Part shown: positions 42,864-51,982 of the stretch, piece by piece
Numbering within the stretch: the stretch's first letter is position 1
How the letters are laid out: every line of letters starts with the position of its first letter
NCBI RefSeq assembly: GCF_005048225.1
Contig: NZ_SUNI01000010.1
Coordinates: 1-64,000, forward strand
Direction: 5' to 3'
DNA length: 64,000 nt
From: Paracoccus gahaiensis
GTDB lineage: Bacteria; Pseudomonadota; Alphaproteobacteria; Rhodobacterales; Rhodobacteraceae
Program-made: the position numbers and the translations under genes
The notes under the pieces: model-generated
Told to the model about the DNA's origin: nothing
The model's database searches: none
The model's input: only the letters and a program-made list of their open reading frames with translations

Positions 42864-43870
42864 AGGACGACACGACCGCCATGATGGACTGTGGCATCTG
42901 CCTGAAGCCGGGCCAGTTCGACGTCGTCTCTCGCCCCCGCCCGACCGAGGCCCCCGAGGGCTGGGTGCTGGTGGACATCGCCGCGATCGGGATCTGCGGC
43001 ACCGATTATCATATCTTCGAAGGCAAGCACCCCTATCTGGATTACCCCCGGGTGATCGGGCACGAGCTGTCGGGCCATGTCGTCAGCGGACCCGAGACCG
43101 GTCGGCTGGTCGTCGTGAACCCCTATCTGTCCTGTGGGACATGTCGCGCCTGCAGACGCGGCAAGCCCAACTGCTGCGCCTCGATCGCGGTCCTGGGGGT
43201 GCATCGCGATGGCGGCATGTGCGCGCGCATCGCGGTGCCAGTGAGCAACCTCTACCCTGCCGACGGCCTGAGCGTGCGGCAGGCCGCGATGGTCGAGTTC
43301 CTGGCCATCGGCGCGCATGCCGTCGCCCGGTCGGGCGTGGGCAAGGGTGATCTGGCATTGGTGACTGGCGCGGGGCCTATCGGGCTTGGCACCGCCCTGT
43401 TCGCCCGGCTGGCCGGGGCCGAGGTGCACCTGATGGACCTCAGCGACGAACGGCTGGCCCTGGCCAAGCGCCTGTGCGGGTTCGACCGCCTTCACCGCCC
43501 CGGCGATGACATCCTCAGCGGCGATCTGGCCGAGGGGTTCGACGCGGTTTTCGACGCCACGGGCAGCGCCAGGGCGATCGAGGCGGGCTTTCCCCTGCTC
43601 GCCCATGGCGGGACCACGGTTCTGGTCAGCGTGGTGAAAGGCGACATCGGCTTTTCGGACGCCGAATTCCACAAGCGCGAAGCGCGCATCCTCGGCAGCC
43701 GCAATGCGCTGCAGTCCGATTTCGACCGCGTCATCGCGGCCATCCGCGATGGGCTGATCCCCACCGACGCGCTCGTGTCGGATGTCGTGCCTCTGGCCGA
43801 TCTGCCCACCCGGTTCCCCGCGCTGGTTCATGACCGCAACGACATCGTCAAGATCCTGGTGACCCCGTGA
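42860..43870 (+). CDS. Zinc-dependent alcohol dehydrogenase (sugar-acid dehydrogenase type)
   Basis: A 336-residue MDR dehydrogenase. Catalytic Zn ligands are in GICGTDYH and GHELSGHV, structural Zn cysteines in CGTCRACRRGKPNCC, and the cofactor motif is TGAGPIGLGTALFA. The closest recalled group is RspB/LgoD-like L-gulonate or L-galactonate 5-dehydrogenase. In the fucose route it has no obvious step, so it may open a side branch for L-galactonate, which the AKR and lactonase could also produce. It is coupled to genes on both sides by ATGA and GTGA overlaps. Confidence 0.82.
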   Translation: MKDDTTAMMDCGICLKPGQFDVVSRPRPTEAPEGWVLVDIAAIGICGTDYHIFEGKHPYLDYPRVIGHELSGHVVSGPETGRLVVVNPYLSCGTCRACRRGKPNCCASIAVLGVHRDGGMCARIAVPVSNLYPADGLSVRQAAMVEFLAIGAHAVARSGVGKGDLALVTGAGPIGLGTALFARLAGAEVHLMDLSDERLALAKRLCGFDRLHRPGDDILSGDLAEGFDAVFDATGSARAIEAGFPLLAHGGTTVLVSVVKGDIGFSDAEFHKREARILGSRNALQSDFDRVIAAIRDGLIPTDALVSDVVPLADLPTRFPALVHDRNDIVKILVTP

Positions 43871-45384
43871 CACATCCCGTTCCGACCGCCATCCACCTGC
43901 ACGACCGCGACAACATCATGGTGGCCCTGACGCCTCTGGCCCCGGGGGCGCCCGTCGCGGGTGACACGGTCGCCGCCGAGGCAATCCCCGCGGGCCACAA
44001 GATCGCCCTCCGCCCTATCGCGGCGGGCGAGCCGGTGCTGAAATACGGCCAGGTCATCGGCACGGCCACGCAGGCCATCGCTGCGGGCGCGCATGTGCAT
44101 ACGCAAAATCTGGGCATGGGCGCGCATCGGCAGGATTACGGGTTCGGCAGCGCCGTGGAGCCGCTGCCCGGCCTCGACGACTTGGCCTCGTTCCAGGGGT
44201 TCCACCGCCCCTCGGGCCGGGTGGGGACGCGCAACTATATCGGCATCCTGACCTCGGTGAACTGCGCGGGGTCCGTCGCGCGCTTCATCGCGGAAGAGGC
44301 CGAGCGTCAGGGATGGCTGGCCGATTACCCCCATGTCGACGGCATCGTGCCCATCGTGCACGGCACCGGCTGCGGCATGTCCGGGAAGGGCGAGGGATAC
44401 GAGACGCTGTTCCGCACCATCGCTGGCTATGGCCACAACCCGAACTTCGGCGCGATCCTGATGGTGGGTCTGGGCTGCGAGGTCATGCAGATCCCCGACC
44501 TGATCGACCGGCAGGCGCTGAAGGACAGCGCACGCTTCCGCTACATGACCATCCAGCAGACCGGAGGCACGCGCGCCACCGTCGACAAGGGTGTGGCCGT
44601 GCTGCGCGACCTGGCCGCCGAGGCGAACCGCGCCACGCGCCAGACCGCACCGGCCTCGAAACTGGTGCTGGGCATGCAGTGCGGCGGATCGGACGGCTAT
44701 TCGGGCATCACCGCCAACCCCGCGCTCGGCATCGCGTCTGACCTGCTGGTCGCGCAGGGGGGCATCTCGATCCTGTCGGAAACCTCCGAGATCTACGGCG
44801 CCGAACATCTGCTGACGCGCCGGGCCGATGCGGACACCGGTCGCAAGCTGATCGACCTGATCAAGTGGTGGGAGGAGTACACCGCCCGCAATTTTGGCGA
44901 GATGGACAACAACCCCTCGCCCGGCAACAAGCGCGGCGGCCTGACCACGATCCTGGAGAAGAGCCTGGGCGCCGTGGCCAAGGGCGGCAGCGCGCCCCTC
45001 TCGGCGGTCTATCGCTATGGCGAACCCATCGACCGGCCGGGCTTTGTCTTCATGGACAGCCCCGGCTATGATCCCTGCTCGGTCACCGGGCAGGTGGCAT
45101 CGGGCGCCAACCTGATCGCCTTCACCACCGGGCGGGGCAGCGTGTCGGGATACCGCCCCGTGCCCTGCATCAAGATCGCCTCGAACCCCGACCTGTGGCG
45201 CCGGATGGAGCCGGACATGGATGTCGATTGCGGAACGATCCTGTCCGGGGTCACCTTGAAGGAGAAGGGCCGCGAGATCTTCGAGCTGATGCTGGCGACC
45301 GCGTCGGGCACCGAGACGAAAAGCGAGGCGCAGGGCTTCGGCGCGGTCGAGTTCGTGCCCTGGCAGATCGGCGCGGTGATGTAA
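43867..45384 (+). CDS. UxaA-family sugar-acid dehydratase (probable L-fuconate/altronate-type)
   Basis: A 505-residue protein with an N-terminal SAF domain (AIPAGHKIALRPIAAGEPVL, YGQVIGTATQAIAAGAHVHT) and the C-terminal altronate/galactarate dehydratase domain (YIGILTSVNCAGSVARFIAE, GTGCGMSGKGEGYETLFRTI, MQCGGSDGYSGITANPA). The start is GTG 43867, overlapping the previous stop codon. By pathway logic it should dehydrate L-fuconate to 2-keto-3-deoxy-L-fuconate. Most characterised fuconate dehydratases are enolase-superfamily proteins, so the substrate is inferred. Confidence 0.83.
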   Translation: MTHPVPTAIHLHDRDNIMVALTPLAPGAPVAGDTVAAEAIPAGHKIALRPIAAGEPVLKYGQVIGTATQAIAAGAHVHTQNLGMGAHRQDYGFGSAVEPLPGLDDLASFQGFHRPSGRVGTRNYIGILTSVNCAGSVARFIAEEAERQGWLADYPHVDGIVPIVHGTGCGMSGKGEGYETLFRTIAGYGHNPNFGAILMVGLGCEVMQIPDLIDRQALKDSARFRYMTIQQTGGTRATVDKGVAVLRDLAAEANRATRQTAPASKLVLGMQCGGSDGYSGITANPALGIASDLLVAQGGISILSETSEIYGAEHLLTRRADADTGRKLIDLIKWWEEYTARNFGEMDNNPSPGNKRGGLTTILEKSLGAVAKGGSAPLSAVYRYGEPIDRPGFVFMDSPGYDPCSVTGQVASGANLIAFTTGRGSVSGYRPVPCIKIASNPDLWRRMEPDMDVDCGTILSGVTLKEKGREIFELMLATASGTETKSEAQGFGAVEFVPWQIGAVM

Positions 45385-45399
45385 GTGAAAGGAAGACCC

Positions 45400-46128
45400 A
45401 TGACAGCTACAGGCCTTGCCGGACAGCGCGTCCTGATCACCGCCGCCGCCCAGGGGATCGGCCGTGCCAGTGCAGAGGCCTTCCTCCGCGCGGGCGCCCA
45501 GGTCACCGCGACCGACATCAACGGGGACGGCCTGTCCGGGCTGGAGGGCTGCCGGACGGCGCGCCTCGACGTTCTGGACAGCGCGGCGGTGACGGAATTC
45601 TGCGCCGCTCTGGGACCGGTGGACGTGCTCTTCAACTGCGCGGGCGTGGTCCATGCGGGCAGCATCCTGGACATGCCCGATGCCGATCTGGACTTTGCCT
45701 TCGATCTGAACGTGCGCGCGATGGTGCGGATGATCCGGGCCGTGCTGCCGGGCATGATCGACCGGGGAGCGGGGGCGATCATCAACATGTCCTCGGTCGC
45801 GTCCTCGGTGAAGGGGGTGCCCAACCGCTTGGCCTATTCGACGACCAAGGCCGCCGTGCTGGGGCTGACCAAGTCGGTCGCGGCGGATTATGTCGGCCAG
45901 GGCATCCGCTGCAATGCGATCTGCCCCGGCACCGTGCAGTCGCCCTCGCTGGAGCAGCGCCTCGCCGCGACCGGCGACGCCGAGGCCGCCCGCGCCGCCT
46001 TCGTCGCCCGCCAGCCCATGGGGCGCATCGCCCGGGCCGAGGAAATCGCCGATCTGGCCGTGTATCTGGCCGGCGCAACCTATACCACGGGCCAGGCCGT
46101 CTGCATCGACGGCGGCTGGACCATCTGA
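45400..46128 (+). CDS. Short-chain dehydrogenase (probable 2-keto-3-deoxy-L-fuconate dehydrogenase)
   Basis: A 242-residue classical SDR. The cofactor motif is TAAAQGIGRAS, then NCAGVVHAG, catalytic Ser in INMSSVASS and the YxxxK pair in YSTTKAAVLG. It has the length and tail (TGQAVCIDGGWTI) typical of KDF dehydrogenases, which make 2,4-diketo-3-deoxy-L-fuconate with NAD. ATG 45400 follows AAAGGAAG; a GTG at 45385 is less likely. The FAH-family hydrolase next in line would use the product. Confidence 0.86.
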   Translation: MTATGLAGQRVLITAAAQGIGRASAEAFLRAGAQVTATDINGDGLSGLEGCRTARLDVLDSAAVTEFCAALGPVDVLFNCAGVVHAGSILDMPDADLDFAFDLNVRAMVRMIRAVLPGMIDRGAGAIINMSSVASSVKGVPNRLAYSTTKAAVLGLTKSVAADYVGQGIRCNAICPGTVQSPSLEQRLAATGDAEAARAAFVARQPMGRIARAEEIADLAVYLAGATYTTGQAVCIDGGWTI

Positions 46129-46143
46129 TCCGAGGGAGACGAC

Positions 46144-46986
46144 ATGAAACTTGTTCGCTTTGGGGCCAAGGGTGCCGAGACACCCGGCCTGATCGATGCC
46201 GAGGGCCGGATCCGCGACCTCTCCGCACATGTCCCCGACCTGTCGGGCGCGCATCTGCATGCCGACACGCTGGCCCGTCTGGCCGCCCTGGACCCGGCCT
46301 CGCTGCCGCTGGTCGAGGGGAACCCGCGCCTCGGCCCCCCGGTGGCGGGCACCGGCAAGTTCATCTGCATCGGCCTGAACTATGCCGACCATGCCGCCGA
46401 ATCCGGCATGGAGGTCCCGCCCGAGCCGGTGATCTTCATGAAGGCCACCAGCGCCATCTGCGGCCCCGACGATCCGATCGTCATCCCGCGCGGCAGCGAG
46501 AAGACCGATTGGGAGGTCGAGTTGGCCGTCATCATCGGCACGCCCGCCAAATATGTGACCGAGGCCGAGGCCATGTCCCATGTCGCGGGCTTCGCGGTGA
46601 CGAACGATGTGTCCGAGCGCGCCTTCCAGACCGAACGTGCGGGCCAGTGGACCAAGGGCAAGTCCTGCGACAATTTCGGCCAGCTGGGCCCCTGGCTCGT
46701 CACCCCCGACGAGGTCGCCGACCCGCAGGACCTGAGCATGTGGCTGAGCGTGAACGGCGCGAAAATGCAGGACGGCTCGACCCGGACGATGGTCTATCAG
46801 GTGCCCTTCCTGATCCATTACCTAAGCCAGTTCATGACGCTGCACCCGGGCGACGTGATCTCGACGGGGACACCGCCGGGCGTGGGCATGGGCATGCGCC
46901 CGCAGCGGTTCCTGAAGGCCGGAGACGTGGTCGAGCTGGGCATCGACGGCCTAGGCCAGCAGCGCCAGGACGTGATCGCCGACTGA
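46144..46986 (+). CDS. FAH-family hydrolase (probable 2,4-diketo-3-deoxy-L-fuconate hydrolase)
   Basis: A 280-residue fumarylacetoacetate hydrolase-like protein. IGLNYADHAAESG and EPVIFMKATSAICGPDDPI begin the catalytic fold, and metal ligands include the Glu residues in DWEVELAVIIG and the Asp in TNDVSERAFQ; GTPPGVGMG follows. It should cleave the diketo acid to pyruvate and lactate, finishing the pathway. It ends the operon; the next 439 bases contain no gene. Confidence 0.87.
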   Translation: MKLVRFGAKGAETPGLIDAEGRIRDLSAHVPDLSGAHLHADTLARLAALDPASLPLVEGNPRLGPPVAGTGKFICIGLNYADHAAESGMEVPPEPVIFMKATSAICGPDDPIVIPRGSEKTDWEVELAVIIGTPAKYVTEAEAMSHVAGFAVTNDVSERAFQTERAGQWTKGKSCDNFGQLGPWLVTPDEVADPQDLSMWLSVNGAKMQDGSTRTMVYQVPFLIHYLSQFMTLHPGDVISTGTPPGVGMGMRPQRFLKAGDVVELGIDGLGQQRQDVIAD

Positions 46987-47425
46987 ACGCGCTTCGGGTC
47001 AGTGGGCAGAGGCCCGCTGATCCAGGTCGCAGGTTATTGCCGCCAGTTGGGGGCGCGTGTCGCCGTGGTGATGAGCGGCCGGTTGCCGCACAAGCCGCCG
47101 AAGCACGGATTGGCGGTAACTATGGGATCAGGATTGGACCCAAAGCCTTCCGGTGTTGACCTGCTGCACACCCTGCCGCGTGGGAGCCGTTCCACGCGGC
47201 AGGGTGTGTATCATGTTGAACGGAAAGGCTCGGGCGAAGATGTTGGCGAGCGCTGGCTAAGATGCGTTTTGTCCGATCGTCAGCCGCTGCAATGGCGGTG
47301 GCAGGGCTGTCCTTGCCGACCTTAGGGCCGCGGCAGCGGGGCATGGCGATGGTCTGGTCCAATATCCCAAATTTGCCGATCGGCGCAGGGACGACAGCTG
47401 CCCTTCGGCACCGCAGGCCTGACCG
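46987..47425. other. Gene-free interval with a long hairpin
   Basis: 439 bases between two converging operons. No convincing coding sequence was found; open frames on both strands are short and unlike known families. A fragment KPPKHGLAVTMGSGLDPKP might be IS debris but is not identifiable. The main structure is the perfect hairpin at 47167-47208. Confidence 0.5.
47167..47208. repeat. Perfect 17-bp inverted repeat
   Basis: CACACCCTGCCGCGTGG and its exact complement flank an 8-base loop (GAGCCGTT). Neither side has a T-run, so it is not a canonical intrinsic terminator, although its place between converging genes would suit a bidirectional stop. It could also be a remnant of a mobile element end. 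Confidence 0.75.
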
Positions 47426-48817
47426 TCAGGTCGGCGTCCAGTCGGTGACGTTGTCCTGCTGGCGGCGCAACCGCAGCAAGTGGGACCCCTCGTCCAGATC
47501 GACATCGCCGCACAGGATGGGCCTGCCCGCCCGGACATCGCGCCGCAAGGCGCGGCCGGCGGCAAGATAATAGGGGATCGGCACGTCATCGCCCAAGGCC
47601 CGCGCGGGGGTCATCCGGCCCGAGACATGGGCGATGGTGTGGTGATGCCCCATGGCCGTCAGCACCGTGCCGGCGGACAGGTCCGCATCCGCGAAGGCCG
47701 TCAGGTCGATCACCGGCCGAGGCGCGACCGCACCCGAGGAGGTCGCCCTCAGCGCGGCCTCGAACACGGTCGTCGCGGCCTCCAGCCCCAGCAGATGGCG
47801 CGGCAGGCCGATCATCGCCGTGCGCCCGTCGGTCGAGACAACATGTCCCTTTTCGGCCAGCATCCCCCACGTCTCGGGATCGTCGCAGGCGACGGTGACG
47901 AACACGCCGCCCGCAAAGCTGGCCTCGCCGGGCAGGCGCAGGCAGTGGAACACGTCCAGACGCCCCTGCCCGGTTAGCAGGCCGCCGCGATCGGTCATCA
48001 GGTCCGCCACCTCGGCGATGCGGGCGATGGGCGCGTGCAGGTCGGCGCGGTCGGGCAGCAGCCCAAGCGCGTTGGCGACCAGCGTCAGTTCGCACAGATC
48101 CGGCACGGCGCGCTGCGGCAGGGCGGCGGCCAGATCCGCGCGAGCCTGCGCGATATCGGCCCAAGGGCGCTCGTCGGGCATCAGCCAGTCGGACAGGCCA
48201 GGCGCGTCAATCGAATGGCCGTTGCTGGTCAGCCCGCCCGTGGCGGGATCGAAGACGAAATCGTATTCGCTGGACTTGCCCGCCGCGATCACGTCCAGCC
48301 CGATCACCTGCGCCCAGGTTGCCAGCCCGATCAACAGGCTGGGTTGATCGCCATCCACCGGCGTCACCACCCTGCCCCGCGCGCGCGCCATGCGCGACAG
48401 GATCGGCCCCACGACGCTGTCGGTCTCCTTGGTGACCATGACCACGTGGCGGTCGGCCTCGATGGCCATCCGCGCATGGCGCGCGCCCGCCTCGGGGTCG
48501 CCGGTGGCCTCCAGCACGACATCGACGGGCAGACCCTCTGTTACCGCCAGATCGGCGGCGGCGATCCAGTGGCCCGCATCCCACGCGGCACGAGCCTGCG
48601 CCGCGTCCATGCAGGCGACGATCCGGCCTGGATCGACGCCGACCGAGGTCAGGGCCGACGCGGCGACAGATGCCTCGCGGTCGATGGCGATCCGGCAGGA
48701 CAGGCCCTGCACGCGCCGCGCCTGTGCCAGGAAGCTGCGGCCGAAGCCGCCGGTCCCGACGATGATGCAGTCGACCGTGCGGGTGCGGCGGGCGGCGAAA
48801 TGGTGATCCAGGTTCAT
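47426..48817 (-). CDS. Homoserine dehydrogenase-like NAD(P) protein with C-terminal SAF domain
   Basis: A 463-residue protein of the COG4091 type. The N-terminal Rossmann motif is CIIVGTGGFGRSFLAQA (about residues 18-34), and the middle has VDVVLEATGDPEAGARHA and VVMVTKETDSVVGP, as in homoserine dehydrogenase-like enzymes. The C-terminal SAF-like part includes ADLSAGTVLTAMGHHHTIAH. The substrate is unknown. It is the last gene in a leftward cassette with TctABC and PdxA- and DhaK-like enzymes, so it probably acts on a branched or four- to five-carbon sugar acid. ATG 48817 follows AAGGAGATC. Confidence 0.75.
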   Translation of the reverse strand: MNLDHHFAARRTRTVDCIIVGTGGFGRSFLAQARRVQGLSCRIAIDREASVAASALTSVGVDPGRIVACMDAAQARAAWDAGHWIAAADLAVTEGLPVDVVLEATGDPEAGARHARMAIEADRHVVMVTKETDSVVGPILSRMARARGRVVTPVDGDQPSLLIGLATWAQVIGLDVIAAGKSSEYDFVFDPATGGLTSNGHSIDAPGLSDWLMPDERPWADIAQARADLAAALPQRAVPDLCELTLVANALGLLPDRADLHAPIARIAEVADLMTDRGGLLTGQGRLDVFHCLRLPGEASFAGGVFVTVACDDPETWGMLAEKGHVVSTDGRTAMIGLPRHLLGLEAATTVFEAALRATSSGAVAPRPVIDLTAFADADLSAGTVLTAMGHHHTIAHVSGRMTPARALGDDVPIPYYLAAGRALRRDVRAGRPILCGDVDLDEGSHLLRLRRQQDNVTDWTPT

Positions 48818-50322
48818 GGCGCGATCTCCTTGCGGCGGCGCAGGCTCAGCGCCAGGCCAAGCGTCTTGGGCAGGATCAGCAGCGCCAGCGCCACCATCAT
48901 GATCCCCGTCACCAGCGGATTGGCAAAGAAGATCCCAAGCGAGCCGTCCGACAGCAGCATGGATTGATGGAACGAGTTCTCGGCCTTGTGGCCCAGAACC
49001 ATGGCCAGGATCAGCGGCGCCAGCGGATAATCCAGTTTGCTGAAGACATAGCCGACCAGACCAAAGGCCAGGACCAACCACAGATCGAACGTGGCGCTGC
49101 CGACGGTATAGGCGCCGACGAAGCAGATCACGACGATCATCGGCCCGATGATGGTGAACGGGATGCGCAGCAGGGCCGCGAACATCGGCACCGTCGCCAG
49201 CACCAGGATGACGCCCAGCAGGTTCGACACGTACATGCTGGCGATCAGGCCCCACACGAAATCGGGCTGGGTCGCGAACAGCATCGGACCCGGCGTCAGG
49301 CCCCAGATCATCAGACCACCCATCATCACCGCCGCCGTGGCCGACGAGGGCACGCCAAGCGCCAGCATCGGCAGCATGGCGCAGGTGCCCGCGCTGTGGT
49401 CGGCGGTCTCGGGCGCGACGATCCCCTCGGGGCGGCCGGTGCCGAAGGCCGCGCCCTTGCGGCTGGCCTGCCGCGCGACGCCATAGGACATGAAGCTGGC
49501 CGCCGTGGGCCCGCCCGGCGTGATGCCCATCCAGATGCCGATCAGGCCCGAGCGCAGGGTCGTGGCCCAGTATCGCGGCAGCTCGGCCAAGGTCTTCAGA
49601 ACATCGCGCAGGTCGATCTTGGAATTGACTCCGCGGAACCGCAGCCCCTCCTGCACGGTGGACAGCAGCTCTCCGATGCCGAAGAGGCCGATGACCACCA
49701 CCAGAAAGCTGACACCCCCCAGAAGGTCCGAGAAGCCATAGGTCAAGCGGATCGCGCCGGTCACCGTATCCATGCCCACCGAGGCCAGGATCAGTCCCGT
49801 GGTCAGCGACACCAGCGTCTTGGCGGGCGAGGCGCTGCCCATGCCGATGAAGGCGGCGAAGGCCAGGAAATAGACCGCGAAATATTCCGGCGCGCCGAAT
49901 TTCAGCGCGAATTGCGACGCCCATCCGGCCAGCAGGGTGATGACCATGATGCCCATCAGCGCCCCCACGCCGGACGACACGAAGGCCAGCGTCAGCGCGC
50001 GTGTGGACTCGCCGTTCCGGGCCATCGGATAGCCGTCGAAGGTGGTGGCGACGGAGGACGGCTCTCCGGGGATGTTGAAGAGGATCGAGGTGGTCGAGCC
50101 GCCGAACAGCGCCCCCCAATACATCGACGACAGCAGGATGATGGCCGAGGTCGGGTCCAGCGCGAAGGTCAGCGGGATCAGCAGCGAGACCCCGTTGGGC
50201 GCGCCCAGCCCCGGCAGCACGCCGACGACCAGTCCCATCAGCACCCCCGCCACCATCAGCATCAGATGCGTCGGCGTGATGGCGATGGAAAACCCGTGCA
50301 TCAGCAGATCGAAATTGCCCAT
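48814..50322 (-). CDS. tctA: Tripartite tricarboxylate transporter, large membrane subunit (TctA)
   Basis: A 502-residue membrane protein with about 11-12 hydrophobic segments. The TctA hallmarks are seen: GVLPGLGAPNGVSLLIPLTF, YWGALFGGSTTSILFNIPGE, GVPSSATAAVMMGGLMIWG. It is secondary active and works with the TctC receptor and TctB. It overlaps the SAF-domain dehydrogenase gene by 4 bases. The cargo is likely a carboxylate that feeds the enzymes of this cassette. Confidence 0.92.
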   Translation of the reverse strand: MGNFDLLMHGFSIAITPTHLMLMVAGVLMGLVVGVLPGLGAPNGVSLLIPLTFALDPTSAIILLSSMYWGALFGGSTTSILFNIPGEPSSVATTFDGYPMARNGESTRALTLAFVSSGVGALMGIMVITLLAGWASQFALKFGAPEYFAVYFLAFAAFIGMGSASPAKTLVSLTTGLILASVGMDTVTGAIRLTYGFSDLLGGVSFLVVVIGLFGIGELLSTVQEGLRFRGVNSKIDLRDVLKTLAELPRYWATTLRSGLIGIWMGITPGGPTAASFMSYGVARQASRKGAAFGTGRPEGIVAPETADHSAGTCAMLPMLALGVPSSATAAVMMGGLMIWGLTPGPMLFATQPDFVWGLIASMYVSNLLGVILVLATVPMFAALLRIPFTIIGPMIVVICFVGAYTVGSATFDLWLVLAFGLVGYVFSKLDYPLAPLILAMVLGHKAENSFHQSMLLSDGSLGIFFANPLVTGIMMVALALLILPKTLGLALSLRRRKEIAP

Positions 50323-50335
50323 TGGTCCCGGCTCC

Positions 50336-50851
50336 CTAGTAGATGCCCAGAAGCGGCTCCAGCGGCCCCTTCAGCAGCGGTATCTGAAAGGTCACCTCGA
50401 AGATGACATAGAGCGCCACGGCAAAGATCGCGCCAAGGCTCAGGCCGATCCACGGGCGGAACCCGCCCTGGCGCCACGCGCTCCACCCGATGTACAGCGT
50501 CGCCGCGACATAGAGGCCAAGCATCAGCGTGCCGATGACAAATGCGGTCATGGCGGCCAGGAACATCGCGACGCGGCCCAGATGGTCGCGGGGCAGGAAC
50601 GGATCCTCGGGGTCGTCCAGCGGGTCGGGGGGCGTGCGCAGCGCCTGGCGATGCGTGACGATGGCGCGGCCCAGATTCCACAGGCTTGCCCCGACCAGCA
50701 CGATCGCCACCCAGAAGGGGAAATACCCCGCCTGCGGGCCGTGATCGCCCCAACCGGTCCCCAGTTCGGCCGCGCCGATGATGGCAGCGACCCCCAGACC
50801 CCCGGTCACAAGTGCCGTGCCGATTTCGGCCTGATAGCGTTTGACGGTCAT
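50336..50851 (-). CDS. tctB: Tripartite tricarboxylate transporter, small membrane subunit (TctB)
   Basis: A 171-residue protein with four membrane spans (ALVTGGLGVAAIIGAAELG, FPFWVAIVLVGASLWNLG, VAMFLAAMTAFVIGTLMLG and a C-terminal LGAIFAVALYVIFEV), the DUF1468/TctB layout. ATG 50851 follows GGGGGGAGG; the frame is open further upstream but would run through the hairpin. It lies between tctC and tctA. Confidence 0.88.
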   Translation of the reverse strand: MTVKRYQAEIGTALVTGGLGVAAIIGAAELGTGWGDHGPQAGYFPFWVAIVLVGASLWNLGRAIVTHRQALRTPPDPLDDPEDPFLPRDHLGRVAMFLAAMTAFVIGTLMLGLYVAATLYIGWSAWRQGGFRPWIGLSLGAIFAVALYVIFEVTFQIPLLKGPLEPLLGIY

Positions 50852-50884
50852 GCGCCCCTCCCCCCTTGAGTTGTCGTGACAGGT

Positions 50885-50910
50885 GCCACCCGGGCTGCGG
50901 CCCGGGTGGC
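50885..50910 (-). promoter_or_regulatory. Intercistronic hairpin after tctC
   Basis: A perfect 11-bp stem (GCCACCCGGGC with GCCCGGGTGGC, loop TGCG) lies between the end of tctC and the start of tctB on the transcribed minus strand. There is no T-run. It is in the same position as the hairpins after the other two ABC binding-protein genes in the window. Confidence 0.6.
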
Positions 50911-50919
50911 CCCGTGGCA

Positions 50920-51918
50920 TCACTGCGCGGCGGCGGTGGTCCAGCCCTCGGCCTCGAACACCGTGACGGTCGCCGCCTCGTTTTCCGCGATGAAGGCGGT
51001 CAGCTCGTCCCCGGTCAGCGCGGCGGCGGTCTGCGAGGTCTTGGACAGGTAATCCTGCCATTCGGCGGTCGCCGCCACCTGGGTCAGGATGTCCTCATAA
51101 TACGCCACCACCTCGGGCTCGGTCCCGGCGGGCAGCCAGACCGTGCGCGGCATCTGATAGCGTTCGATGTCCAGCCCCTGCTCGACGCAGGTGGGGATGT
51201 CATGCCATCCCATGTCGCCGCTGACCGGCTCGGATTCCGCCATCCGCTCGGGCGAGAACACGCATAGCGGTCGGATCGCGCCGGCCTGCCACTGGCCGAT
51301 ATTCTCGTTGGGGTTGTTGACATTGGCCGCGACATGGCCCCCGGCCAGCTGCACGCCGACCTCTCCGCCGCCGTTGAAGGGGATGTATTTGAAATCCGCC
51401 CCGGTGGTCTGTTCGATCAGGGCGACCAGCGTCTCGTCGGTGTCCTTGGACTGGCTGCCGCCGAACACGATGCTGCCGGGTTCGGCCATCGCGGCCTCGA
51501 TCAGCTCCATCGGCGTCTGCCACGGCGCGTCGGCCTTGACCCAGATCAGGAATTCATCCAGCGCCAGCGCGGCGACCGGCTGCAGATCCTCGGCGGAATA
51601 GGCCAGCTGCGCCACATGCGGCAGCAGATAGACGTTATTGGTGCCGAAGATCAGCTTGTGCGGATCGGCGGCGTTCTGGCGGGCATAGAGAAACGCCTCG
51701 GCACCCGAACCGCCGCCCTTGTTCAGCACGACCATGTTGCGGTCCACGATCTCGTTGCGGGTCATCGCGGACTGGATGGTGCGGGCGAAGTTGTCGGTGC
51801 CGCCGCCCGCGCCGGATGCGACGACGAATTCGATCGGGCGCGTGGGCGCCCATTCGGCCAAAGCGGGGCCGGCGGTGCCGATGGCGGTGGCGGCGATCAG
51901 TGCGGATTTCAGGGTCAT
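50920..51918 (-). CDS. tctC: Tripartite tricarboxylate transporter substrate-binding protein (TctC/Bug)
   Basis: A 332-residue Bug-family receptor with a signal peptide (MTLKSALIAATAIGTAGPALA). Blocks such as RPIEFVVASGAGGGTDNFAR and VFGGSQSKDTDETLVALIEQ are typical. The ligand is normally a carboxylate held by water-bridged contacts, and no residue shows which one. It is the first transporter gene in transcription order, behind a PdxA homologue 64 bases away. Confidence 0.9.
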   Translation of the reverse strand: MTLKSALIAATAIGTAGPALAEWAPTRPIEFVVASGAGGGTDNFARTIQSAMTRNEIVDRNMVVLNKGGGSGAEAFLYARQNAADPHKLIFGTNNVYLLPHVAQLAYSAEDLQPVAALALDEFLIWVKADAPWQTPMELIEAAMAEPGSIVFGGSQSKDTDETLVALIEQTTGADFKYIPFNGGGEVGVQLAGGHVAANVNNPNENIGQWQAGAIRPLCVFSPERMAESEPVSGDMGWHDIPTCVEQGLDIERYQMPRTVWLPAGTEPEVVAYYEDILTQVAATAEWQDYLSKTSQTAAALTGDELTAFIAENEAATVTVFEAEGWTTAAAQ

Positions 51919-51982
51919 CTTGGGTCTCCTCCCTCAAGGTTGACCCGCGCCGCATGGCGCGGGGGTGTGCTATGGCGGCCCC

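Noticed and set aside
43828-46818. A 996-codon minus-strand open frame
   Set aside because: Antisense to the UxaA, SDR and FAH genes; composition is that of a shadow frame.
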